Part shown: positions 1 to 11,027 of the stretch, piece by piece
How the letters are laid out: the number at the start of each line of letters is the position of its first letter
Position numbering within the stretch: position 1 is the first letter of the stretch
Assembly (NCBI RefSeq): GCF_964275005.1
Contig: NC_092693.1
Location: 26,527,173-26,591,172 of the forward strand
Direction: 5' to 3'
DNA length: 64,000 nt
Origin: Diadema setosum
Lineage: Eukaryota > Echinodermata > Echinoidea > Diadematoida > Diadematidae
The notes under the pieces: generated by a model
The model's database searches: none
What the model saw: the letters and a program-made list of their open reading frames with translations, nothing else
What the model was told of the DNA's origin: nothing
Made by a program: the position numbers and the translations under genes

Positions 1-1193
1 GCAGTGTGACCGAGCCCCCATAGAATCGCGTAAAGCGCCGATCTGGCGCAAATCGGCAGACAACTACGAAGGTTCCACGTCAAACTCATGAAATGCACAA
101 ATTGTGCATGTATTGCGTTAAGGCTTGAATTTCTTACATGATTCATGCGTTTACGCGACTTTTGGGCAGTGTAACTGAGCCCTAAGATTTATAGGGATGT
201 GGAAATGGGTTGAATTATATACCCAGCAAAAAAGAAAAAGAAAAAGAGAATAAAGATACATTGTAATTTAATTGGCTATCGACCTAGTAGGTCGATATAA
301 AGGGATATTTCACGTATGAGTGAACACATTCGTTTTTGTCTTCCAAGGCACAAAAGTAAAAATTTGCAAATGCCCTTCAAGATAACAATAATAACAAAAG
401 ACCAGTTTAACATGATTGATTTAGCATGATTGAAATAGCAAAAAAATAGGATTTCTTACTCTTTTTCTCTTTATAGCCTGAAACAAAATCAATGTGGGAA
501 ACTAAAGAGGGGGAAATAAGAATTTTCTATCAGAACTCAAACTTCAAATGACATTGGGAGTAAGGGCATAATGATGAATAAATGAACAGAATATCATTAT
601 TCATTCTTTGATTCAGTAATATAAGTGTTCATGAGACAAATGAAAGAACCAAATAATATTCATAATTTTCCAAACTTGAGAAATCAATTCAAATTCCAAC
701 CATTTTTTTTAATATTGCTTCCTCTTTAATTTCATTTGAATTTGAATTTGACAGAAGATTCTTCATTTTCCTCCATTTTTTTTTTTAGCCTTTATTGATC
801 TTTTGGGCTTCAAAGGTACTGTAGCGATCAAAGGTTTATCTTTGCAAGTTAATTTATGTTTTTTAGTGTATTAAGTTTGTCATTTGTTCTTAATGTTACA
901 TGGAAGAGCACTTACGCATGAATGACACCATGTTCATTTTTGCAGTTTCTAGTTTTGTACCTTGCCAGAGAAAAACAAAGGTGTGCACTCATGCATAAAG
1001 TTTCCCTTTCTATTGACCTACCGGGGTGAAAGCTAATCAAATTGTCTTTCATATAGTACATAGTACATTAACTTTTAGCCAAATATTCTGTAACAAATAT
1101 GAACTTGAAAAAGTGTTTCCTCTTTTTTTTTTTTTTTAAAGTGTATAAATCATTGTAAAGCTAAGAGTCTGTAGAATTCACATACAGTATAGG
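1..1193. other. Noncoding AT-rich DNA, no gene seen
   Basis: No ORF of substance, splice-flanked exon or RNA gene was recognised. The stretch contains poly-A/T runs and AT-rich intergenic sequence only. Confidence 0.6.
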
Positions 1194-1350
1194 CAGGGCT
1201 CCACACTAACTTTTATTTTTGGTGGCCCAAAGGCAAACATCCGGCCTTTTTTGGTGGCCCGATCAGGCCACCAAATTCTTTATTTCTGAAGTCTTGGTGG
1301 CCCGATGTGCGTTTTTGGTGGTCCCGGGCCACCATTAGTGTCGAGCCCTG
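1194..1350. mobile_element. Short hAT-type MITE with TIRs and target duplication
   Basis: A 157-bp element begins CAGGGCTCCACACTAA and ends TTAGTGTCGAGCCCTG, which are inverted repeats with one mismatch. It is flanked on both sides by GTATAGG (1187-1193 and 1351-1357); a shared C could make the duplication 8 bp. CAGGG termini with a 7-8 bp duplication are characteristic of hAT transposons (family knowledge). The inside has repeated GGTGGCCC motifs and no transposase, so it is a non-autonomous copy. Confidence 0.75.
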
Positions 1351-1699
1351 GTATAGGCATAACTAAAATTTCATTTTCTGCAACTTTTGACTCATTTCGA
1401 CGGAGCGCATCACAGATGTCACCAATTGCTGGCAAGAATATGCAAAATGTCTGTTATATGCAAACATCTTTTAGTAATAGAGTGTAAGTGATTGCTTTTG
1501 TCAGCTCCTGTAACAAGTGAAAGCTCACAATACAACAGTACTACACATAGGCTGTGTATATGTGCTACACCAAGTGCAGTTTAAAAGGAGTAAACAAGTT
1601 CCATGAGTATGTGCTGCTAGGATAGACAGCAATACTAGGATAGCTTTCTTTGTTCCTGTACATATGATATACATCCCCTTTGACGTAAATACCATCATA

Positions 1700-2540
1700 G
1701 TGGGGCGGTTTAGCCCGAATATTCAAAAGAATCGTGCATTTTGTGATACAAGCACAAAATTTGGCACACATGTACATTAATATGTTGCGAACATTTTCAG
1801 ATATTGGTCCACTTGGAATTCCAAGTCACAAAATGCACAATTCAATTCACAATTCAAAAGAATTGTGCATTTTGTGATACAAGCACAAAATTTGGTACAC
1901 ATGTACATTAACATGTTGCAAACATTTTCAGATATTGGGCCACTTGGAATTCTCTCTTTATGACCGCCATATTGGATTTCAAAATGGCCGCCATTTGAAA
2001 TCTACATTTGCGATTATCTCTGGGTCTAATGCTGCTATTGACTCGATTCTGCTGTCTAAATGTATGTTTTTGGGGACAAGGAATCCAATGGTAACAATCT
2101 GCATTGCGTATTTTTACCAATGGGCAGCCATATTGGATTTCAAAATGGCCGCCATTTGAAATCTAAATTGGCACACACGTACATTAACATGTTGCAAACA
2201 TTTTTAGATATTGGGCCACTTGGAATTCTCTCTTTATGACCGCCATATTGGATTTCAAAATGGCCGCCATTTGAAATCTACATTTGCGATTATCTCTGGG
2301 TCTAATGCTGCTATTGACTCGATTCTGGTGTCTAAATGTATGTTTGGGGTGGGGGGGGGGGGCAAGGAATCCAATGGTAACAATCTGCATTGCGTATTTT
2401 CACCAATGGGCAGCCATATTGGATTTCAAAATGGCTGCTTTACATTACATGGCCGCTTCTCGATCTACATTTGTCGTTATCTTTGAATCTAATGACTTGA
2501 TTCTGGTGGTGGTGGTGGTGGTAGTAGTAGTTGTAGTGGT
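1700..2540 (+). repeat. Left copy of a complex inverted repeat with 276-bp tandem units
   Basis: The block begins near GGGGCGGTTTAGCCC and contains tandem copies of a unit with CCGCCATATTGGATTTC and AAATGGCCGCCATTTG. The same points recur at 1935 and 2211 (276-bp period), with a third partial copy. It ends in a (GGT)n/(AGT)n microsatellite at about 2503-2540. The whole block, including the outer TGCATTTTGTGATACA motif, recurs in reverse complement at 8.75-9.45 kb. Short ORFs in it are products of the repeat. It may be the complex end of a DNA transposon (inference). Confidence 0.75.
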
Positions 2541-2639
2541 AGCTATAGTGGCAGTGAATATAACAGAAATTTTACATTGTGTCATTCCAGGTTTATTGTG
2601 ATGTATGCATGCCTGTAGACTGACAGTGCTAGTTTCTGT

Positions 2640-2935
2640 TCTGAAGACAGTTCCTCCACGTCCAAGACTAGCTCATGCTGAGCGAACTTCACCATCAACA
2701 TCACCGCACCTCACCACAACTGACTGGAGGTTATACCTCATATATCAAGAAGACAAGATGGAGACACATACCAAACCTGACAAATCAAAGAGGAAAGACA
2801 TTGGTACCAGGTAGTGGATACAGTTCACTCACAGAGAACTTGATCAAATTCAGTGACCTTGGGGAGCTTCCAGGATCATTTCACTTGGAAAGACTTGATG
2901 ATGGTCATTGTTATGAGGTCTGGTGCATAGACTAG
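2640..2935 (+). pseudogene. N-terminal fragment of an uncharacterised mobile-element-linked gene family
   Basis: Two overlapping frames give a protein with the motifs TTDWRLYLIYQEDK, LGELPGSFHLERLDDG and a Ser/Arg-rich start. The same sequence occurs on the minus strand at 8735-8550, where the middle part is DWRLCLICQEDK. I recognise this as the N-terminus of a multicopy invertebrate protein family normally starting with a Cys-containing segment (CLICQ; here the Cys is changed to Tyr). The frame changes near 2810 and the sequence stops near 2935, just before the gypsy element. This is a truncated relic with no assignable function. Confidence 0.6.
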
Positions 2936-2940
2936 CATCA

Positions 2941-3325
2941 TATGCAATGTACACTGTAAGCAGTACACAGCACTTGAATGTATGCCTGTAGAGTACTAAG
3001 ATGACAGTGCCTCTATCATGCTCTATTTAGCCTATATCTAGCATAGAAAGAGCTAACATGGTGTCTTGGAGTGGAGATCTCTGCAGCAGAATGCAATATC
3101 TGCCTCCAAAAGGAATTTTCAAGGTGGGATCAGAGAGAATTTGGATGTAAGTTCGATTTGCCTGACATGAAAAATTCAACATTGCATTGTGCATGCAATC
3201 TTGTGACTGTGCTACAGTTTGCATGGTGATGAAATCGGCGGGTGTGCCTGGTCACGACAGTTCGCGCACTGAAATGCTCGTTTGAATTCGTTATTAAAGT
3301 GACTTTCCAAGCCTCAACTGCTAGA
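2941..3325 (+). other. Leader region of the gypsy element; possible 5' LTR not proven
   Basis: This 385-bp interval lies between the gene relic and the gypsy start codon. It must hold the element's leader, and possibly its LTR, primer-binding site and promoter. The element is cut in its integrase, so no right-hand LTR exists here to pair with it, and I could not place LTR borders. No other gene is seen. Confidence 0.4.
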
Positions 3326-5044
3326 ATGGCATCATATCAGATTCCCCCTCCTCCCCAAATGCAATGTAAAGGGAACGCAGAGACGAACTGGCTGAATTTT
3401 GAGGAAGCATGGAATGATTATTGCATTGCCACTGAACTTGATAAAAAGGATGCCAAAATCCAAGCTGCTACACTGAAGACGGTGATGGACCGAGATTGCT
3501 GCACAGTGCTTACAGGTCTCAAATTATCCACTGAGGAAATGAAAGACATCATCAAGATTCTGAGTAGCCTCAAAGAGCATTTTGTTATGAAACGAAATGT
3601 ACTATATGAGAGGTACATATTTCACACAGCAGAGCAACAACCACAAGAAACTGTTACTCAATTTGTTGACAGGCTGCGTAAGCTGGCAGCTACCTGCAAG
3701 TTTGGAGAGCAACGCTTGGAAAATGAGATGATACAAGACAGACTGGTCATGGGCTGTAGGGATCAAGGGGCGAGAGCAAGACTGTTTTGGGAAGATGAAT
3801 GCACATTACAGAAAGCCCTTGATACCCTGAAGATCAGTGAAGCAACCATACAGCAGTTGAAAGTTATCACTGGTGGTGAATATGTGCAGCAGCAAGAACT
3901 AAATTTTGCTAAGAACAAGCAAGGACGTCAGTCAAAGAATCCAAGAAAGGGAAAAGATGACTGGAAAAAGAAACAACAGCGAGAACAACAGCCCCCATTG
4001 GAAGGAAGTGCATGCCTGTACTGTGGAGGCAAGCATAAAAGAGGAATGAGGAACTGCCCAGCATATGGCAAAGAATGCAGCCGATGTATAAAGAAAATAA
4101 ACCATTTTGCAAAGGCCTGCAAAGCCAGAATTGAAACTGTACATGCCGGTGACCAGGAAAGTGACACAGACGATACAGATGAGTCAAATTTCAGCCTGGA
4201 ACATGTTGGATCGCTAAATGAAAAGAAAGGGCGTAAGATTGTAGTCCCTATCATGATGAAAACTCAAAAACATGTTCAGAAAGTCATGTGTCAAGTTGAT
4301 ACAGGGGCCACCTGTAATGTAATGTCCTACAGAAAACTATGCAAACTTGAAAAAGGTGACAAACCATGCATGCACCCATCAGCCACAAGGATAAAATTAT
4401 ACGATGGAAATTACATACCAGTCAAGGGTGAGACAGATCTGATATGTAGCTTTGAGGGGAGCTCATACAACATCAACTTTAAGATTGTGGAGACATCGAG
4501 TGAGATGCCCCTACTTAGTGGACAATCCTCCATCCAGATGGGCATGATACGAATCAGTGGCGAAGTGGAGACTGTGCATCTGACACAATCAAGAGACCTG
4601 ATTGCAGAATACAATGACGTCTTCGAAGGTCTCGGCTGCTTGCCGGGAGACTACAGCCTGACTTTGGACAACAATGTCATGCCTGTCAAGCATGTTGCAT
4701 GCAAAGTTCCAATCAATGTGAAACAGGAACTGAAGGACAAACTTACAGACCTTGAACACAGAGGCATAATACCCAAGGTCACTCAGCCAACGGATTGGAT
4801 TAGCAGTATGGTGGTGGTCAGAAAGCCACAAAAAATGCGCATCTGTTTGGATCCAAGGGATCTGAATCGGGCTCTGAAGAGGCCGCACTACCCTATCCCA
4901 GTGATTAATGATATTCTGCCTAACCTTTCTAAAGCAAAAGTGTTCACAGTACTTGACGCAAAAGATGGGTTCTGGCAGGTGAAACTACAGGACGCAAGCA
5001 GCTATCTTACCACTTTTGCTACGCCATTTGGACGCTACCGGTGA
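3326..5044 (+). pseudogene. Ty3/gypsy gag-protease-RT (first part), ended by an in-frame stop
   Basis: Start chosen at the ATG giving MASYQIPPPP, the usual start of this gypsy group. An upstream in-frame GTG is ignored. In order: a gag-like domain (NWLNFEEAWNDY), a Lys-rich linker, two zinc knuckles (CLYCGGKHKRGMRNC and CSRCIKKINHFAKAC), an aspartic protease with active site DTGA (about 4300), and the start of the reverse transcriptase (RICLDPRDLNRAL, VFTVLDAKDGFWQ). The frame closes at a TGA (5042-5044) after GRYR, where the family normally has Trp. The same frame resumes at once with KRMPFG, so one base change breaks the polyprotein. The second knuckle has five residues between its second Cys and the His instead of the usual four. 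Confidence 0.88.
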
Positions 5045-5050
5045 AAGAGA

Positions 5051-6775
5051 ATGCCATTTGGGATCTCACCTGCCCCAGAGGAGTTCCAAAGAAGGCAACA
5101 TGAGATCATCGAAGGGCTCCATGGTGTTGAAGTCATAGCTGATGACTTCTTTGTCTTTGGAAGTGGAGATACCATGGATGAGGCAGTAGCTGACCATGAT
5201 CGAAACCTGGAACAATTCCTACGGAGGGCCAGGAAGGTCAACTTGAAGGTAAACAAGGCCAAGCTGAAGTTGAGACAGACCACCGTGTCATACATGGGAC
5301 ATAAACTGACAGCAGATGGACTTCGACCAGATCCGGCGAAAGTCAAGGCTGTAGTTGACATGGCCCCACCTGAAGACAAGAAAGCAGTGCAGCATCTACT
5401 AGGCAGTGTGACATATCTAGCGAAGTTCTTGCCAAGGCTTTCTGAAGTAGCAGAACCGCTGAGGAGGTTGACGAACGCAGGAACACACTTCAAATGGCTG
5501 GAACATCACACAGAAGTCCTGAACGAAATGAAGCTAATGCTCACACAAGCTCCAGTCTTAAAGTACTTTGATGAGGCTGCTGAAATGACCATACAGTGTG
5601 ACGCATCTGAGAAGGGGTTAGGAGCTACACTCCTGCAGAATGGCCAGCCGGTGACATTTGCTTTGAGGGCTCTATCCCGAACAGAGCAGTGTTACGCACA
5701 GATAGAGAAGGAATGTCTAGCTATTGTGTTTGCCTGTGATAAGTTTGACCACTACATTCAAGGCAAACCTGTGACTGTAGAAACAGACCACAAACCTTTA
5801 GTGCCGATCTCCAAGAAGGCAATCCATGGTGCTCCCAAGAGACTACAGCGAATGCTTCTTCGGCTCCAGAAGTATCACCTGGATGTCCAGTACAAACCTG
5901 GAAAAGATGTGCTCCTTGCTGATTGGCTGAGTCGAGCATACCTACCGGACACAGGAGGGTCTGATAAGATATACAAGGAGATAGAAGAAGTCAACCAAAT
6001 GGACCTCCTGAAAGTTAGTGTGTCCACAGAGCACCAGATCAGAAATGGAACAACTGCTGATCAGCAACTGCAGGACCTCATGTTGATGATCCAGCAAGGA
6101 TGGCCTGATACAAAGGAAGCAGTACCTGGCAGTATAAGAGAGTACTTTAACTTCAGGGATGAGATCACAGCAGAGAATGGAATCCTATTCAAAGGCCAGA
6201 AGGTGATTGTCCCCCAAATACTCTGGAGCAGAATGGTGGAGAAGGTACATACCAGCCACCCAGGAGTCGATGCATGTGTGAGAAGGGCTCGTGACACACT
6301 TTTTTGGCCAGGCATGGCAAGCCAAATTAGAGATAAGGTGGAGCAATGCTCCCTCTGCAACGCCATGAAACCAAAGCAACAGAAAGAGACAACGATGTCT
6401 GCTGAAATCCCTGCAAGACCATGGCAGTTTGTGGGTCAAGACTTGTTTCATATGAACAACAGAGAATATCTGGTGACAGTGGATTTCTACTCTGACTACT
6501 GGGAGTTGGACCAGCTAGAGAGCACCACTGCCCAGGATATAGTAGAGTGCTCAAAACGCCACTTTGTACGACATGGCATACATGAGCGGGCCATAACAGA
6601 CAATGGACCTCAATTTGTGGCCCAGGAGTATGCCAGATTTGCAGCAGAATGGGACTTTGACCACGTGACCAGCTCCCCCCGGTACAGTGAAAGTAATGGT
6701 AAATCTGATTCAGCAGTGAAGATGGAAGTGATATTCACCTTGCCATGCTTGAGTGGAGAAACACGCCTGACCATG
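5051..6775 (+). pseudogene. Ty3/gypsy RT (second part)-RNase H-integrase, truncated
   Basis: This continues the frame of the preceding ORF after the TGA. It starts MPFGISPAPEEFQ, then the RT catalytic VIADD (5132-5146), the RT thumb, RNase H (TIQCDASEKGLGATLL; ETDHKPL), then integrase. The integrase zinc-binding His/Cys set (HTSHPG...CSLCNAMK) and core residues (VGQDLF, TVDFYSDYW, TDNGPQF) are present. After GKSDSAVK at about 6720 the text shifts frame and residues are missing: EWRNTP is readable in another frame at about 6755. Homology then stops near 6775, where a minus-strand relic begins. The integrase C-terminus, any chromodomain and the 3' LTR are absent. The copy is dead. Confidence 0.88.
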
Positions 6776-8735
6776 TCAGTGAGCCCAACTGCGCCACCGT
6801 CTCCTTTGATGCAGGCATTATTCTGCTCAAGTGCCTGGTCAATCGGGATTGAAGAGAACACCCTCTGTGTTTTCTGAACTGTGTGTGTATAGTGGCCTTC
6901 ACTGAATTTCCTGGCTAGGTCTGGGTGTTTGGTAGTGAGTTCGGCCATGTCCTTTAGGTGCACTGGTACCAGGTGTCCACCTAGCATAGTGGGTATGATC
7001 TAGTGCGTGGAACCAGGGGACCAGCTCTGTCAGAGCATCGAGGTACATCATCAATGATCCCTGCCTTAGAGAACGCACATACAGTTCCAGCACAGTTTCC
7101 CAGAAGCGAAACTTGTGGATGTTGTCTCATCTCTGGCGACACCAGTCTTCAAACGCGGGAAGGTCCTCTGCATCCCTGGTTTCCCCCAGACAGTAGTGGT
7201 TGTAGGCATGGTGTTGCAGGATGTACAGTACAGTGCTGCTGCAGACACTTGATGTGCTCTTCTTGTGCGCAAGACATGAGATGCTTGCAGGAATGAGTCT
7301 GCTGTCCCTGCTGTCACGATCGCAATCTCAGCTTGCACAAGCGCTTGCACCCAACCACTCCCTTGCATAGAGCCAGCTTGCACAAGCGCTTGCACCCAAC
7401 CACTCCCTTGCATAGAGCCAGTCCCCCAGTGTTTTCAGTGCCACCATCTCTATGTGGAGACCACCAAACATCACCACTATGTGGTCTTCACCATAATTCT
7501 CTGGCCACTTCCACTGTATCTGCTTGGCCAAAGGAGAAAGAGTGGCTGATCAAAGGTGACCACTGGTGTCTGTCCAGGATTCAGGTGTTCTACAGCATTT
7601 TTCACAACGTCCATTGAATGCCGGATCATGGCCACAGTGTGGACACTTTCCAGGAATAGTGGAAGCAGCGACGTGGGGCAGATGATTCGAGCATCTGGTG
7701 CTGTCGGCTGGCATGAAATGCACCCCAAGATGTGTTTTCATTGTCCAGTGTACCAGTGTTGTCTGCCAGGACTTGTTTTGCATTGCGTAGCCATTGGTAT
7801 TCTTCATCAGTCTGCTGTTTGAAAGTCTCCTCTGGTCAATGACGAGAGAGAGATGCTCGGGCCAACGTGTGACAGTCTGTCGACCAATTCCTTCTTGCGT
7901 GTATGAGCATGCAGCATCATCCCTATGTATGTTGGAAGTGGGGTCTCCTGTGCAACACTGCCGGACACAGGTGGATGATGTGGTGCCACATGTTCGCTTG
8001 TGTTTGATGCTGTTGAACTTCAGTATCTGGGCTGTGGTAAGTGCTGCAGGGTTAGTGTCTGCCATCTGGTTCTTGATGCTGGGTCCCTCTAGGATCATGC
8101 TGACTAGGGCAAGCAGCAACGGTGGCACAGATTCTTCTTGACTTCTTTCAGGGAATCCTGTAAAGGGCTTGGCTTCTCCAAACATGTGACGGTGAATAAT
8201 GCGTGCAGCATGGGCAAGATGGACTGCATCACTATTACTGTCCAGCACACAGGCTTTGTCAAGAGCAGCACCAAGATCTTCTTCAAATGCCATTAGGATG
8301 TCTCTCCCCTTGGTGTGCGCCCGCATGTTAGGAAACTGAGATAGCAGTCTCTGTTTCAGTCGTGTTCTGGGACCTTCTCTGTACTCGATGAACGTGAATG
8401 TGCCCTGGTGCGTTTGCATAAAGATTGTTCCTCATCGCTCTGCCCTTCTTTCTTGAGTGCTCTCTTTTGTGCCCTCTCTAGGTTTGTGTTGTTGTACTGG
8501 AGCCTGCACGTCTGGTAATATTGTGCACCGTGTGCAACCATCACAGCTTCAATGCCATGACCATCATTGAGTCTTTCCAAGTGAAATGATCCTGGAAGCT
8601 CTCCAAGTTCACTGTCACCATCTCCATCTTGTCTTCTTGACATATGAGGCATAACCTCCAGTCAGTTGTGGTGAGGTGCGGTGATGTTGATGGAGAAGTT
8701 CGCTCAGCATGAGCTAGTCGGAACCTCTTGGACAT
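6775..8735 (-). pseudogene. Broken copy of an uncharacterised multicopy, mobile-element-linked protein
   Basis: Minus-strand fragments in several frames read in order: DWRLCLICQEDK (about 8680), YYQTCRLQYNNTNLERAQKR (about 8510), FEEDLGAALDKACVLDSNSD, SVPPLLLALVSMILEGP, TPLPTYIGMMLHAHTRKK (about 7940), VVTFDQPLF, IQWKWPENYGEDHIVVMFGG LHIEM (about 7450), SHVLRTRRAHQVSA (about 7250), PWFHALDHTHYARW (about 6990), then DQALEQNNACIKGDGGAVGL (about 6790). This order matches a large protein family, repeated in many invertebrate genomes, that I know only as uncharacterised. The acidic and amide residues late in the protein (DQALEQNN) and the FGGLHIEM segment could belong to an RNase H-like transposase core, but that is inference. 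At least four frame changes, an N-terminal deletion and truncation against the gypsy sequence show it is dead. Confidence 0.7.
7330..7419 (-). repeat. In-frame 45-bp tandem duplication inside the minus-strand relic
   Basis: Two adjacent identical 45-bp units start at 7330 and 7375. On the minus strand each encodes the same 15 residues around GSGWVQALVQA, so the copy number changed without shifting the frame. Related family members have this segment once (from memory), so the duplication is probably local. Confidence 0.8.
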
Positions 8736-8749
8736 GGTGGAACTGTCTT

Positions 8750-9445
8750 GAACAAAAAACCAGCACTGTCAGTCTACAGGCATGCATACATCACAATAAA
8801 CCTGGAATAACACAATGTACGGTAACATTTCTGTTATCATCACTGCCACTAGAGCTACCACTGCAAGTACTACCCATGGGTACTACCACCACCACCACCA
8901 CCAGAATCAAGTCACTAGATCCTAAGATAACGACAAATGTAGATTGAGAAGCGGCCATGTAATGTAAAGCAGCCCGTTTGAAATCCAATATGGTGGCCCA
9001 TTGGTGAAAATACGCAATGCATATTACCATTGTATTCCTTGCCCCCCAAAACATACATTTAGACACCAGAATCAAGTCAATAGCAGCATTAGACCCAGAG
9101 ATAATCACAAATGTGGATTTCAAATGGCGGCCATTTTGAAATCCAATATGGCGGCCCATTGGTGAAAATACGCAATGCAGATTGTTACCATTGGATTCCT
9201 TGCCCCCCAAAACATACATTTAGACACCAGAAGCAAGTCAATAGCAACATTAGACCCAGAGATAATCGCAAAAGTAGATTTCAAATGGTGGCCACTTTGA
9301 GATCCAATATGGCGGACATAAAGAGAGAATTCCAAGTGGCCCAATATCTGAAAATGTTCGCAATATGTTAATGTACATGTGTGCCAAATTTGCTGCCTGT
9401 ATCACAAAATGCACAATAGATTTGCTATGCTGCCCCACCATCAGC
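8750..9445 (-). repeat. Right copy of the complex inverted repeat
   Basis: Reverse complement of the 1.70-2.54 kb block. It has the (CCA)n run at about 8883-8902, two units of the AAATGGCGGCCATTTTG/GGATTCCTTGCCCCCC repeat about 161 bp apart, the GGGCCACTTGG motif (as CCAAGTGGCCC) at about 9335, and the outer TGTATCACAAAATGCACAAT motif near 9400. The outer border near 9445 (GCTGCCCCACC) mirrors GGGGCGG at 1700. Its order relative to the gene relic is the same as on the left. Confidence 0.75.
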
Positions 9446-9804
9446 ATTGATAATGTTTTTGTCACTTGAAAACAATGACAAATAATGAAGTACTGCTTTT
9501 AGATGCTGGTACACTCACACAGGTCATCCAGGCACTTTCTGCAGCTCATGCCTCTAGTAATGTTGGACTGTCCTCCATGATCACACAATGTTTAATCCAC
9601 AAGTATGGTGAGTTGTGGCTCTTGCATGCTGGTACATACTTCTCAGTGGTTTGCTTCTAATATATATACTGCAGTCAATATTTATGAACCTGCACTTCAT
9701 ACAAAAAAAAAAATACAGAGAATCTCTCTTTTCCAAGCTTGATGTGCACAGTGCTGCTTTGAGGGGAACTAATGAATTTTCTTGTGTAAGAAGGGATAAC
9801 TTAC
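9446..9804. other. Noncoding stretch, nothing identified
   Basis: About 360 bp with short chance ORFs and a poly-A run near 9704. No domain, repeat end or RNA gene was recognised. Confidence 0.5.
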
Positions 9805-9867
9805 CTGCCACTCCCTCTGGAACTAATATCCTGACGCCCATCTTCCTGGTAGCAACCCCATCTGAAG
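9805..9867 (-). CDS. Candidate small coding exon on the minus strand
   Basis: On the minus strand a 63-bp segment (21 codons) is bounded by an acceptor (CCATCTATAG) and a strong donor (GCAG then GTAAGT). It reads DGVATRKMGVRILVPEGVAG without a stop, and the frame stays open on both sides. Both sites and the protein-like composition make a real exon possible. I do not recognise the product, and no partner exon is proven. It may join the minus-strand ORF at 11.0-11.6 kb, but that is only proximity. Confidence 0.3.
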
Positions 9868-11027
9868 CTATAGATGGGAAAATAGAGAGGGGTGCCATAT
9901 ATGGCAATAAAAGAGGGAGACTTTCCTTTTTTTTTTTAACTGATAAAAAGAAAAAAGAATCTCACACCAGGCATCAGCTAAGAGAAATCATGCCAAAGAC
10001 CTGCTGTAGTTAGACAAGCCAACTATCCTCTCTGAATGTCTCTTGCAAACAAAACAAAAATCTCAGGTGGTTAAGTAGCAGACTTTGCAAACCATGCCAG
10101 CATGATGATTTATGGCAGGCAGCTAATTTCACCTCAAATCTAGTCTGGGTTTTCAAACAACTCTCTGTATCAGTCATCCAAGCACATCTTCCCATACGTC
10201 TGCATGGTTAGTGAGATAAAGAATGAATGCCTAATGGGCTGTGAGGGGACTGTGCACAAAGTCATCACACACACACCAAGTAACCCAAATGTATATACTG
10301 TATGTCTCACTATGACAAAATCTGCAACCATTCCTCCGCATACAATTGAGACACAACTGGATGGAAATGGAGGAGAACAATTTAAACAAAATAACACATT
10401 TATTAGTGGAAAAATGAGCAAAGAAAATGAGATTCCATTGGGATAACAATAACATGTTATAGTCAAGAACCACTACACTAGCTTGTCTTTCCAGTTTGCG
10501 ATGACTGCATGAAGACCACAGGGCAAAAGCACTCCACCCAATGAGTCAAGAACATGACATGCAAAAAAAAAACCAAAAAAAACAAACAAACCCCTTACAC
10601 AAACACTTCTTTAAGCAATAGAATAAGAAAATCATCCATCAAACTTATAATACACAAACAAGTGCAAAGGTTAGGAGGAGATAATATCATTAGTATATGA
10701 CTGCCAGCATCAGAAAGCTATGATTAGATTGTTTAACAAACTGATGCAGGATAAGTCATCTGCAGCTTGTCTGAAGTATTAAGGGCAAAAGAACATATAC
10801 ACGTTGACAGATTTCATATGACAAAATAGTCAAAACAACATTGGAAACACATCACAAGAGATGACCAATTATCTATATATATTTTTACCTTCAGTATAAT
10901 TTTGTACACTACAACCTTGTAAATTTTTTGTTCCGTTTTGGTAATTCATTTGAAATAGTCTACCTATGAATATTTTGTCAAAGTCAAATTGCACTTGATA
11001 TCTTTTTCTTTAAAAAAAAAATAAATT
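9868..11027. other. Noncoding stretch, nothing identified
   Basis: Poly-A/T tracts near 9930, 10560 and 11010 and AT-rich sequence. No convincing coding exon, repeat border or RNA gene was seen. It could be intronic if the two minus-strand candidates belong to one gene. Confidence 0.4.

Noticed and set aside
2284..2601. 105-codon frame with a poly-Val run
   Set aside because: Translation of the 276-bp repeat and the GGT microsatellite.
7003..8141. Plus-strand ORFs of 88-115 residues over 7.0-8.1 kb
   Set aside because: They are antisense shadows of the minus-strand gene relic, whose motifs are recognisable.
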